Part shown: positions 36,100-50,106 of the stretch, piece after piece
Layout of the letters: every line of letters starts with the position of its first letter
Numbering within the stretch: the first letter of the stretch is position 1
Assembly: GCA_963693285.1 (NCBI GenBank)
Contig: OY848924.1
Location: 2,036,144 to 2,100,143, forward strand
Direction: 5' to 3'
DNA: 64,000 nt
Source: Xestospongia muta
Taxonomy: Eukaryota; Porifera; Demospongiae; Haplosclerida; Petrosiidae
The notes under the pieces: generated by a model
The model's input: only the letters and a program-made list of their open reading frames with translations
Databases searched by the model: none
What the model was told of the DNA's origin: nothing
Position numbers and translations under genes: made by a program

Positions 36100-38100
36100 T
36101 GACTGCTTGGTTAGCTCTTAATGTAACAAGAAGCATTTGTCTTAGTTGGTTCTTGGCTGGATGGACACTTGTAAAGATAGATTATAAAGTAAGTACATGT
36201 ATATGTAAGTAGTGGTGTGGTCTAGTTCATGTATGGACTTGAGGGTAAAAGATATATTCCTAAAAAAGATAAGGTATTAAAAGTGCCTATATCAAATACA
36301 TGTTTTTAAATTGTGAGTCTCTCTGTATTAGACAGTTTGAGACATTAGCATGAACTGGTTCAGGACACTGAGGAGAGTTCAATATAAACAATGTTCTTAG
36401 TTCAGAATATATTATTATGATGAATAAAATGTTTTGAATTATACAAATATTCAACAAGACATTGTTTTTAATAAATTAGAAAGATTAATATTATTAAAAC
36501 TTGACCACCAAAAAAACTATTGTTGAAGAAAATGTTGTAAGTTTCTCTTTTTTTCAGAATATCTGTGGAATCTCAATGAAACCAGTTCTACAGATCAAGA
36601 CTAACCAGTTATACCTCCTAATGTAACCTAAAATATCTGCTCTTTTAAAATCACACTTAAGATGATTCTTTCACATAAACTACTATTTGCATATTACAGC
36701 ATTATTTTAAACAAATGTGGATTATGATAGAGATATCTCATGTATTGATATTAAATTTACATTTTCGAATTGTTGATCAAGTATCTAGGTCCAAAGGTAA
36801 GCCAGTCCAATATAACTGTATAACTATTCAATTGATTTTATGTGTACATTTTAATTGTTGTTTATTGACATCCTATATTACCCACTGTCAGTTTTGTTTT
36901 TCATTTAAAAAAGAATCATTTGTTTGTTAATAGTTATGTAATAGACACAGACAAGTATCACACAAACTGTATCCTAAATTGTCTATTTAATGTTACACAG
37001 TAGGCATGGCACAAATTTAATGCTATAAAGTTTTGATCAAATCTACAATTAAAAAAAATTGAAATACAAATTGTCTGTATTGATAAACACTGAACTTTAA
37101 ACTTCTTAAATTGTTGACAAACAATTTAAAAGAATTAAAAATAATTTATTAAATTAAACAGTGAAATAGAAATTAAGCCATATTCATCAGGTGTGAAAAC
37201 ATCATCAGCTCGTGCTCACAATTAGCAAATGAACGCGTGATCACCATTATGGCGGGAAAATGTCAATATCAGCACACGCCTAACAAGATAATCAATTCTT
37301 GTAGATTTTTAATTATTTTTTTGTAAAATCTATTCATTAAAATTAATGTAAAAAGAAAATTAATATAATCTGATACAAACTAAAGAAGTTTTTTTCTTAC
37401 CAAAGTAAAAGAATAAAAAAGTAGAAAAAATAGTATTATAAAAAATGCATAATATTATAGTTATAAAAATTAATAGAAATTTAGTAAGATTGTAATATAC
37501 AACAACAATTGTAAGTAAACTGATTGTAGTTGAAAGATAGAAATGAAATTCTAAACTAGCCATTTTTCGAAGAAAGTCTTAAATATTTTTGAAACTAAAA
37601 TTAAGATTGACTTTTGACAAATTTTAGCGAAAAATGTTTCTGAAAAATGAATACATATACAAAATAAACGTAAAAATAACAACTAAAAATAAAACAAAAA
37701 ACAACAACTAAAAATAAAATTAAAAAATGACAACTAAAAATAAAAATAAGACAGTCTCTGTAGTGGAAGAGTCCCCAAGAAGTCCAGTGAAGGTCTCCAA
37801 TCCAGGAATTGTAGAAAAGAGAAGATAGAGAGTTCCCAAGAGTCCAGTCAGTCCACAAGTTGAGAACATAGAGGGAGAAAGAGAAGAATAACAACTGGAT
37901 TACTAAAGAATGGATGAAAGTGGATGGATGGATGGAGAGACAGCTCACCTTTCTCACCAGTGCTGCTCCTGCAGGGAAAGAAAAAGAGAGTAGTTATGAA
38001 CTGATAGTGACAATGAATGGATAGAAAGTGAAGAGAGACAGAGGAAGTGAAAAGGGACCACCAACGTACACACACACAGCACACACACACGCATCCTAGA
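36100..38100. other. Gene-poor AT-rich stretch
   Basis: No convincing exon. Contains a GGCGGGAAAA motif at 37251-37260 and long A-rich tracts (37620-37750). Minus-strand open frames here are Phe/Leu/Ser-rich low-complexity translations of A-rich DNA and are not credible genes. Confidence 0.5.
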
Positions 38101-38110
38101 AGATCAGAGC

Positions 38111-38182
38111 TTCCCCCCGCCACCTGGCGGCCTTGGATATTAAAAAAAATTTTTTTTGAAGGCCGCCAGGCGGCAGGGGGAA
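38111..38182. repeat. Strong GC-rich inverted repeat (hairpin)
   Basis: Arms 38111-38134 and 38159-38182 pair over 24 bp with two mismatches (CACCTGGCGGCCTT against AAGGCCGCCAGGCG). The loop contains A8T8-type sequence that extends the pairing. It stands out in AT-rich surroundings. Confidence 0.8.
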
Positions 38183-38559
38183 GATGATTAATAGGATTTG
38201 TATGAGTGTGTGTATAATGTATAGGCTGGATAGCCCAAAATAAAAAAAAAATAAAAATAAAAAGAAGAGGAAAGTGGGCTTGAAAGAAGAAGACAGAAGA
38301 GACCAAGCAGGAGAGCGACTCATCTTTTACATCCAGAGAACTGTCAAAACACCAGAGAACGTCAGAAGTCAAAAACATCAGAGCACATCAGACAACATCC
38401 AAATAGAGTCCTGTAGAAACAAAGAGAAAAGTCAATTAACAAACTGGTTGATAAAAACAAAAATTAAAAAACAGAAAATAAAATAATAATCAAATAAAAA
38501 ATAACAGAAAAGAAAATGAAAAGGATGATCATAACTGAATGAAACAATGTCCAGCGAAG

Positions 38560-38790
38560 AGTAGAGATCCAACGACGAACGAAGAGACGAGTCGTGAAGA
38601 GAGTCGAAGTGGAGAACGATGAGACGAGTCGTAGCGACGAAGAACCACGGGGGTCTATACACAAATATAAGCTTGCAAAATGGAGTCCTTTTATATTTTC
38701 AAGACATCTCTGTCATACTTCATTTCGACAATCACAAGGCACCAACTCGTGACAATTTGGCGGGAAAACCTCACCACGCGTGACCAACAT
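38560..38790. promoter_or_regulatory. CpG-rich patch with an E2F-like site
   Basis: The region 38570-38650 is unusually rich in CG dinucleotides (GACGAGTCG repeats). TTTGGCGGGAAA at 38756-38767 matches the E2F consensus; a related GGCGGGAAAA lies at 37251-37260. Both are followed by CACGC and ATTTTTAATT phrases, so the two may be direct repeats. Promoter role is inference. GGPS1 starts 1.8 kb downstream. Confidence 0.35.
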
Positions 38791-39386
38791 TATTGGATTT
38801 TTAATTGATCTTATTAACAATTAATTAAAAGTTTTCTAATTACATTAAAATATTACACTACTTAATCTATTCTACCTCCAAAATTGTTAACAACAAGTAT
38901 AACAGCTTCATCTTCGTAATGTAATGTCAAAAACAATATTGACTGAAACAATTAAACAATTAGAGATAAAGCAGATTTATATAATTTCAGTGACAGTTTT
39001 TGATCAGCATTAATACCTGTCAACAGCTAACAATATTATGTAGTCCTTTCAACCTATTGTACCAACCTGGTTTGCTAGTTAGCTTGTAATTCTGTGACCA
39101 AGCCCACTGATCAATTAGAAGAAAATAATCAACAAAGAATGTGAACTGATATAATGTTTTTAATGAGTCCAAGTTACATGAAATATCTGTATACATAATG
39201 TTACTGTCATAGAGACTCTACGTCCAGTTTTGCTGCCATATCAGATACGTTGGATCCATTTTATCTTTTGTAACTGGTTTCTCAATGCTACATTCTAATG
39301 GACAAGAAGAACGCCATTAGTTAAATATTAGTTATTTATCATGTTATTTACAATCATGTGTCTCAACATTTATCTAATTTTTAACA

Positions 39387-39942
39387 ATACCATATAGCGG
39401 GTTTTATTGGCAGCGAATTGAATTGGCATAATGACAGTCAGTGACAAGAACGTCAAATAAAAAACTGTCAATAATAATTATTGTGTCATGTTTCTGGACA
39501 TGATCCTCTGTATAGTATGAACATAAATATGGCATTACTGAAATATTTCTTCAAAGCCTCCAAGAGTTGCCACACTTGGTGAAAAAAGTGTGCACCTTTA
39601 TGATATCATCTAAATAAGTAAAACACACTAACAAGAGAATTAAACTGTCATTCTCCTCAATTGTACATTATTACTCTTCATCAAGTACGAGTGTCCAAAT
39701 GCTATTATAGATATGGTGATCTTGTGCACAACTAGATATATCTTGAGAATCCATCAGTCACTATATCAGAGTTTATTGTTATGTTATTTCACGTGGCAAC
39801 ATCACAGTACCACCCACTCTTCATTAATTTGGTGTTTTTTAATAAAACTGTAAATTATAATTATGGCAATTTTTAATTTTGCTTGTTTTAATAACAAACT
39901 GTCAAATTTTATGACCACCAATAAAAGCCACTATACAGTATA
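39387..39942. mobile_element. MITE, ACCATATAGCGGG family
   Basis: The left end ATACCATATAGCGGGTTTTA and the right end TAAAAGCCACTATACAGTAT are inverted. The same TIR type bounds the element at 61451-61718. Non-coding interior. Confidence 0.65.
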
Positions 39943-40160
39943 TTAAAACTAATAAGACATGTTCATGCAGACTGAAACAGGTTATACATTGGTTACTGTA
40001 CTGGGTGTCCAGACATACCTTCCCTGTGTATTTTTTTGTATGCATCTTCTTCACATCAACGAGTTATTTCCTAATATGGAAATAAGATTCAATTAATATC
40101 AACGGAAAACTACCTCAACAGAACAAGTATTATTATATGTGATTTTATTCTAATTCATAT

Positions 40161-40310
40161 TGAAATGACACATAGTGATGTCATCATATATGATGACATC
40201 ACCTAAGGCCATAAACCAAACCTAATATTATTAACGCTATGACACATAGTGATGTCATCATAGGACAAGTTGTTACATCATCAGTCAAGTTACACCAAGA
40301 AGCACACTAT
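40161..40310. repeat. Interspersed repeat with TGATGTCATCA palindromes
   Basis: The phrase ACACATAGTGATGTCATCAT occurs twice, followed by ACAAGTT and CACCAAGAAGCACAC. Related copies are at 16834-16905, 56595-56800 and 59140-59325. Each holds CRE-like TGA(T)GTCA cores, but as a repeat family rather than an evident promoter. Confidence 0.6.
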
Positions 40311-40565
40311 ACTTTGATAACGTGATTTACAATACCTACACACACACATATGCAATATTACAATACAAGGGACTACACTAGGTAATTTAACAACAACAGT
40401 TAGTAACTTTACTTACTTTCATTTCATGTAGATATCACTCATCTTGACAATGTCACTGAAAGAAAATAAATCAATTTGGTAACTTTGTGTTTCAGAGGTG
40501 GGGCTTATAAAGATAATTAAAAGGCGGAGCTTAACCTTTTAGTGGGAGTGGCAGTACACGTGAAA

Positions 40566-43500
40566 ATGGCTGTTGATCCAGTAAAGACAGCAGATGACTA
40601 TGAACGAGTATGTTTATTAGTATAGTTCTTTGTTATGTATCATTGTGTGTTGTTAATAGATATTACGAGAACCATATGATTATATATGTCAAGTTAAAGG
40701 CAAGGAAGTTAGAGTGAAATTGATTGAGGTAATTCATTTGTATTGACACAGTTATATAACATGGTTATTGGTCTGTCAGGAAGTCATGCTTTGCAAGAAT
40801 TAGTACCTTTTGTCTATCATGCTTTTGTTTACTTATAATGATGTGGTTTGCCTATGTGTACTATAAATCTATTTAAATGAAATATTGTAAGAATTTATAG
40901 AAAAGAGAGGGTTAGTAGAAGTGTGTTTTATGTATAGACATTTAGTAGGAAATATGAAAAGACAAGATATAGTGAAAAGAAATACTAAGAGTTTAATGTA
41001 ATAAATATGTTTCTCTTCTTGGTCTTTTCTCTCTCTCTCTCTCCCTCCCTCATGCTCCCTCTTTGTTCTTTATTATTTTAGGCATTTAATAGCTGGTTAC
41101 AAATTCCTGATGAAAAGAAGAAAGAAATTCAAGAAATTTCTCAAATGTTACATAATGCAAGTCTTGTGTAAGTACACTTCATACTAGTATAACTTAAGAG
41201 TGTTTCTCATATATTGTATACTTCAGTAAATAATTCCCAGTGAAAATATTCACTAAACTATTTCTAATTTATTAGTATTTATTTTCTCTAGTATTGATGA
41301 TATAGAGGATAATTCATTGTTAAGAAGAGGTATTCCAGGTAAACAAAATTTACTATATACTGCATATAGTTTCATGAATTGATGTTTGCCTGACCTTTTA
41401 CCTAATCACTCTATATTAAGGACACCCTCTATACTAATGATACTTAATGTAGTGTATTGCTAATACTTTAGAGTATTATTTTATTACCAGAAACATCTCT
41501 AAACATCTCTTTACAAATAATGTTCATAATTGCTATTGTTACGTGCCTAATATTGTAGCAACAGAGATTATCTTAATATCAAGTGCTAGTGGTTTATTTA
41601 AAGGCTAGTCCATCTTATTTTTAACATTCTAGTTAACCCTTTGTGCACCAAAAACACATTTATGCGTTGGTAAATAATCTCACGCCAACGCCAGCGACGC
41701 ATACATGTGTCAATGCACTAACCTCCCAATTTTTTTTCTTGACACGAGTTTGATAGTGTTCCTAGTTTGCTTAATCTATATTATTGCAATACTACTTAAC
41801 GTTTTCATGCCCAACGCCCACCCATTGGTGCCCACTCACAATTAACAGCTTCACTAGCTCCACCTGTTACAGATAGTGATGGCCAAAGCACTAACTACAG
41901 ATGATATTATAGGAAGAAATTTTAGTGACTGTGAAGAGTCAGAGTTCAGTGATATATTTGAAGATGTGCAAACAAATAATACATGATAGTTCATAATTCC
42001 ATATAAACTGATATCAGTGACGGTAGTGATTCTAATGATGTTATGTTTTGTAAAAACTCAGATTTGAGTGGTAGGTTTTACAAAATAAATGCATAAACAA
42101 ATGTTGAACACGTGTTTCATGTCTAGAACTAAGTTCCTAAACATATATTACATATTTATGACCTAGAAAGTTCTTCTAGCTACCAGAGATACGTAATTTG
42201 GGCGTGGCGTGGAAAGGGTTAATGTAGTTGTTCACAGTGTTCAGACCCCTTATTGTTATGTGACAAAACAGGGATCAATTTAAAATGAATTTTTAATGTA
42301 CATGTTGACTTATGTTTAGAGACTAGTTCATCCTCTTTTATACATTTCTAATTGATGTAGTTGCTCACAGAGTGTTTGGTGTTGCTTCTGCTATAAATTC
42401 AGCAAACTATATTTATTTTGTGGCAATGGACAGAACATTAAAACTCAATCATCCTAGAGCCATGGAAATATTTACATGTAAGTTGTAATGTTATTTCAAT
42501 GACAATACTTATTACCAAATAAGGCAATGTAGGATCAATGAGTATGTCATCTATCATAATATTACTCTATACAGTATTTATATTATAATATGATATAGGT
42601 CAGTTATTACTACTTCATAGAGGACAGGGTAAAGATATCTTTTGGAGAGATAACTATGTTTGTCCTACTGAGGAAGAATATAAGACTATGGTTAGAGAAA
42701 GTGAGCCTATTTTTATTTTACTGCAATATAGAAGACAATGTGATATCAACATTGAATCACGTAGTCCTTATATCTAAGTAACACTAAGATATACATGATT
42801 TAGTGATACAAGGAAGTCACATATAGATACCTAGCAGAAAGTACAAGGTATTTATGACTTCTACATGTTATTACACACATACATCCCAATAGCTTAGGTA
42901 TTTATGTAATTGTGAATATAAAGCAACTTTGTGTCCTGAAGAGTAAGTAATTATTTGAGAGTTTGGAGTGTTTCAGTGTTAGATAAGTTTGGAAAGTGAT
43001 ATTAAGGCTTTACAAACTTGAAATATAAATCCTATAGTCAACATAATATAAAAGGACAGACATTCCAAATCTTATTTCCTGTTTCATTGTGCATCTTTTC
43101 GTATTGGAAATTCCTATTAATGACCCAGAAGTTGAGGACAGACATTAAAATATACATCCAAAATCTGGAATTATGTTGTGAATATAACTATTATAATAAA
43201 CATTGTCATTTCCTGAATAAGTTTCTAAGTATTCTGAGTATTGGTAGAAGTTTTCTATGTAATTGATGAAGTTGAAACTGACCAATCAGATTACTTTATT
43301 TAAATTATGTATACTCTAAATGTATTTTAAGATCTTATACTGATATATCTACTTATTATAGAAACTGGTGGTTTATTTCAGTTAGCTGTTGACTTAATGC
43401 AATTATTTAGTGAAAATAAAAGGTTAATATTGTATGGATGGATAGATGAATTGATGGATCTATGGATAGATGGATTGATAGATGGATGGATGATGGAATG

Positions 43501-43644
43501 ATAAATGGATCAATAGTATTGTCTCCATAATGTTTGTTCTTATAATTTGATATTTATCTTTACAGTGATTTTAATCCACTTCTGGAGATTTTAGGGCCAT
43601 ATTTTCAAATGAGAGATGATTATGCTAACTTAATGTCTATTGAA
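40566..43644 (+). CDS. GGPS1: Geranylgeranyl diphosphate synthase, exons 1-8 (C-terminus not found)
   Basis: Exons: 40566-40607, 40660-40728, 41082-41167, 41292-41338, 42361-42477, 42599-42700, 43362-43422, 43566-43644; all phases agree. The enzyme condenses farnesyl and isopentenyl diphosphate to C20 GGPP for protein prenylation. Visible marks: [18 protein letters not shown], first Asp-rich motif [59 protein letters not shown], second Asp-rich motif [10 protein letters not shown]. This follows human GGPS1 closely from its start. The family continues for about 100 residues after RDDYAN (starting with a basic SENK-type segment), but no such exon is found before the CDK fragment. The gene therefore looks truncated at its 3' end, or its last exons lie elsewhere. 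Confidence 0.9.
41637..42218. mobile_element. Non-autonomous piggyBac-like element in GGPS1 intron 4
   Basis: Flanked by TTAA on both sides (41633-41636 and 42219-42222), with ends CCCTTTGTGCACC and GGCGTGGAAAGGG, typical for piggyBac. Inside, 41881-41988 encodes [12 protein letters not shown], then acidic [13 protein letters not shown], then stops, like an N-terminal piece of a piggyBac transposase. The duplicated intron at about 43781 lacks the element and shows the pre-insertion sequence. Confidence 0.8.
41881..41988 (+). pseudogene. Truncated piggyBac-type transposase N-terminus
   Basis: A 35-codon frame with an acidic, Ser-rich start and a stop at 41986-41988. It lies inside the TTAA-flanked element. 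The catalytic DDD domain is absent. Confidence 0.45.
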
Positions 43645-45060
43645 GTGAGTAATAGTGATAATAAATTAACTCATTAGAGCAATTTATTATATAACAATAT
43701 GTGACATTACATGTATAGAATTATAGAGTTATAATTTAGGGTTACATTAATATGGCAAGATGTTTCTTTTGTTTTAACATTCTAGTAATGTAGTTGTTTA
43801 CATTGTTCAGAGCCCCTATTGTCTTGTACCAAATACAGGGATGTATCTTAATATGAAGTGCTAGTGTACATGTTGACTTATGTTTAGAGACTAGTTCATC
43901 CTCTTTTATTACATTTCTAATTGATGTAGTTGCTCACAGAGTGTTTGGTGTTGCTTCTGCTATAAATTCAGCAAAGTATATTTATTTTGTGGCAATGGAC
44001 AGAACATTAAAACTCAATCGTCCTAGAGACATTGAAATATAATGAGAATGGCTCAATACTACCTCGCAACTTATAGATACAAACTTACTATTAGTGTCAT
44101 TCACAGATGCCCACTTGCTATGATTGTATGCCTATGAACTCTATAGCATAAACCACAATGTATTTCATAATCTTACTGTGAGGTATATAAGGTACTCATC
44201 TTTTTCCTCCTATGAGGTAATCCTCAGTATAGCAACCATCATTTACTCTAATGTAGCATAATCCACTGTGTTTCTACCTACACACATATACACATAGTCA
44301 CCAATTTTTGTGATAAGGTATTAATTTATAACCTCTTATTTAATGTAGCCTGCCACTCTTTAATGCAAAAATCTTTATTCTAAAGGCAATGTAATATTGA
44401 TCATCTAATTAAAAGACAATCTCCATTTCTCTCCACAAATATTTTTAGTTACAATACAGTTTATAGAGTTACTGCATTGCATTGGTTTGTTAATATATCT
44501 TATGTGGACCTGGTTATCTCCCAACAACCCACCCTTAGCTTTGTTCTTCTACCAACTATATTAATTATTGTTCTAGCTGCCCTATTAATTTTGTATTTGA
44601 ATGGTTTCTGTACTGATAAATACCTTGTGTCAGGAAATGGGATAATACCTCACTTACAATATTTGGGTAGATATATAGTATGTGGTATGTAGGTTGGTAG
44701 AGTGTATGGTCTTATCAAGGTTTTTTTAAAGACAAAGTGATTATAGTAATAAAGATGATATTGATTTTTAAATGGGTAGATATCGAAATGGACAGATGGA
44801 TTGATAAATGGATATATAATTTAATAAAAATTTCTTTTATTGTATTATAGTATTATATTGTATTTCAGTTAGCTGTGGACTTAATGCAATTATTTAGTGA
44901 AAGTTAATTTTGTATGGATAGATAGATGAATTGATGGATCTATGGATAGATGGATTGATAGATGGATGGATGGATTGATTGATGAATGAATGGATAAAGA
45001 GATGAATGAATAGAGTGATAGATGAATGGATGGATGATGGAGTGATAAATGGATCAATAG
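43427..45060. repeat. GATG/GATA-type simple repeats
   Basis: Tetranucleotide-like arrays (GGATGGATAGATGAATTGAT and similar) lie at 43427-43510 and 44913-45060, in homologous introns of the GGPS1 duplication. Length differs between the two. Confidence 0.8.
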
Positions 45061-45480
45061 TATTGTCTCCATAATGTTTGTTCTTATAATAAGATATTTA
45101 TTTTTACAGTGATTTTAATCCACTTCTGGAGATTTTAGGACGATATTTTCAAATAAGAGATGATTATGCTAACTTAATTTCTATTGAAGTGAGTAATAGT
45201 GACAATAAATTAACTCATTAGAGCAATTTATTATATAACTATATTGTGACTTTACATTTACAGTAATAATAGAATTATAGAGTTATAATTTAGGGTTACA
45301 TTAATATGGCAAGATGTTTCTTTTGTTTTAACATTCTAGTAATGTAGTTGTTTACATTGTTCAGAGCCCCTATTGTCTTGTACCAAATACAGGGATGTAT
45401 CTTAATATGAAGTGCTAGTGTACATGTTGACTTATCTTTAGAGACTAGTTCATCCTCTTTTATACATTTCTAATTGATTA
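43780..45480 (+). pseudogene. Partial tandem duplication of GGPS1 exons 5, 7 and 8
   Basis: 43921-44041 repeats exon 5 but loses the donor and runs into stops after the Arg-Asp codons. 44868-44903 repeats the middle of exon 7 and lacks both its 5' part and the donor. 45110-45188 repeats exon 8 with an open frame (ILGRYFQIRDDYANLISIE) and intact splice sites. Intron blocks 43740-43900 and 45290-45450 are near-identical, as are 44400-44870 and 45478-45918. Exon 8' could in principle replace exon 8. Confidence 0.8.
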
Positions 45481-45918
45481 AAAGACAATCTCCACTTCTT
45501 TCCACAGATGTTTTTAGTTACAATACAGTTTATAGAGTTACTGCATTGCTTTAGTTTGTTAATATATCTTATGTGGACCTGGTTATCTCCCAACAACCCA
45601 CCCTTAGCTTTGTTCTTCTACCAACTATATAGATATTGTTCTAGCTGTCCTATTAATTTTGTGTTTGGATGGTTTCTGTACTGATAAGTACCTTGTGTTG
45701 GGAAATGGGATAGTACCTCACTTACAATATTTGGGTAGATATATAGTATGTGGTATGTAGGTTGGTAGAGTGTATGGTCTTATCAAGGTTTTTTTAAAGA
45801 CAAAGTGATTGTAGTAATAAAGATGATATTGATTTTTAAATGGGTAGATATCTAAATGGACAGATAGATTGATAAATGGATATATAATTTAATAAAAATT
45901 TCTTTTATTGTATTATAG

Positions 45919-48245
<2,327 letters not shown>

Positions 48246-48495
48246 GTAAGTAACAAAATTAATTGACAAGTTGATAGATAGAAATTTGAAGATATGTAGT
48301 AATCACTTACACACACACACATTGACCAATGTTAACTTGATGTACTGATGTTACTAGGTGGATTACCACAGACACCTCACCTTAGTCACTGACATATAAT
48401 ATATTTCCTGAACTTCAATAGAACTCTAAAATACAGTTATGTGTACTATTGATATAAGAAGTCTATAGCCTCAAAGTATTTCATGATGATGTACT

Positions 48496-48887
48496 ACCAT
48501 AAGGGTACAAATTTTTGTGTGAGATTTAATTTCTCTGTATTCATGGGTTGTTGTTTTAAGATGAAATTTAACTTTTATTCCACCCACGCATAATCACGTG
48601 ATAACGGCTACTGCAAAGGGATCATGTTGGTTACTTCTTTCTTTTTTACACTAAAGTACTTCTCCATCAACTGCCTTTCAGGTTTTCTTGTATATATGGT
48701 CCCTCTCACCATGGATTCATAGTAATAGCTAGCTATGTTTCGCAAAAATCACACTTGTGTTCACAACATGTGTCTGATACCACACCCATTAATTAATACC
48801 TTACACCCACTAAACACAAAATTTAAATAATAAAGCAACATTTTAAAAATATGAACAAATAACCCTCGAAAATTAGTACCCTTATAT
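48496..48887. mobile_element. MITE, duplicate of the 4227-4646 element
   Basis: Same inverted ends (ACCATAAGGGTACAAATTTT and AAAATTAGTACCCTTATATT) and interior, with a small deletion around 48690 relative to the partner. Confidence 0.7.
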
Positions 48888-49149
48888 TATGTTCCATCAT
48901 CCTTTGTAAGACTATATGTAGTAAGAAACACTTTGTGGATGACTGGAATGTTTAATTGTATTCATGACATAGTTAATTGTATTCACATGTACACAAACTT
49001 CCAAATATGGTCATGAGCTGGGAAATAGTTCCTTCTTCCTTAGTTATAAATTATTGTCTATGTAAACTGTGTTCAGTTATGTCCATGTAGGATGTTTGAT
49101 AATATAACATTGTTAGTTTATATATTACATGATCTCTTATTTACTATAG

Positions 49150-49440
49150 ATTAGTGAGTCAGAGACAACTGCTGACAAATTTACTATCTCATGTCAGAAA
49201 TATCGTGATCCTATTCCTTTCTTTGTTTCAATCCTCAACTAATAGAGGGTATGTCTCCTGGAGAGATTGATGACTGGAAAATAGTGGAACTAATACTACA
49301 AACAAAACAATACTTAGCTAGTCAAGTTAGTACTATTTTATATATTCTAGTTATATGTCACTATTGTAGGATGTACAAGATAAACTTGACCAACTAGTTC
49401 AACTCTTTAAACGTCTTGTTGATCAATCTACTCATCCATA
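49150..49440 (+). pseudogene. iPLA2-like C-terminal exons, frameshifted copy
   Basis: Duplicate of 4901-5193. One base is missing in CTTTCTTTGTTTCAATCC (the partner reads CTTTCTTTCATTTCAATCC), which breaks the FFHFNPQL motif. The last exon (about 49370-49440) is otherwise conserved, ending THP then a stop. It cannot make the family C-terminus as it stands. Confidence 0.7.
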
Positions 49441-49803
49441 AAGACACTACATTAGATAACTACTCACTGCTGTTAGTAAATGTGTTATAGATAATTAATT
49501 ATTGTGTGATATGAAATTAATTGGTCATTATGAAATGTTCACTTTTAAATTGTTCTTATTGACTGTATGTGGTCATACTCTTTGAGGATTTTAAAAGTTT
49601 CTTAATATAATATCAAAAACAACAAGAATTAAATGCAAATACTTATTCAATGTACTAGGTAAAGTGTTAATTAGATAGCAAAAAATGTAATAAAGTGGAA
49701 AATTGAGGACTACATTCAAAGAACATTATTAACATTGTTAATAATCTTGTATTGTGTGTGCAACAGAAAAGGGTTTTTGATATATAATGGACACCAACAG
49801 TTT

Positions 49804-50106
49804 TCAAAGTGGAATACTCTTGAAGTAGATGTACCTACGAAAATAATAACAGATTAATTGACTCATTATTCTGATGACTAATACATCAAACTACAGTTTA
49901 TAATACAAAAAATAATATCTACTGTATATCAAGAGAATACAACAATCATTAATCTACAGGAGTCATATACATAACTACTATAGACACAAAGTATTACTTT
50001 ATATGATGCCCTATAACAGTCATCTTTATAACTTACCATATTATTATAGCAAAAATGGCTAAAATGACTGACACTGCACACAAACCACCACAATAAAAAT
50101 TATAAA
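49804..50106 (-). CDS. Transmembrane tail exons of copy 2
   Basis: Exon 50037-50106 (acceptor AATATAG, phase 1 in, phase 2 out) reads [20 protein letters not shown] followed by more Ile. Exon 49804-49834 adds [10 protein letters not shown] and the stop. About 20 hydrophobic residues followed by ten, one of them Lys, at the extreme C-terminus is the layout of tail-anchored proteins. No signal peptide is expected, since the N-terminal part is ankyrin. Phases of both joins agree. Confidence 0.7.

Noticed and set aside
37360..38664. Several minus-strand open frames rich in Phe, Leu, Ser
   Set aside because: Translations of A-rich DNA, with no splice context or family features.
43018..43266. 82-codon plus-strand frame in GGPS1 intron 6
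   Set aside because: No recognisable content; the GGPS1 exons on both sides join in phase without it.
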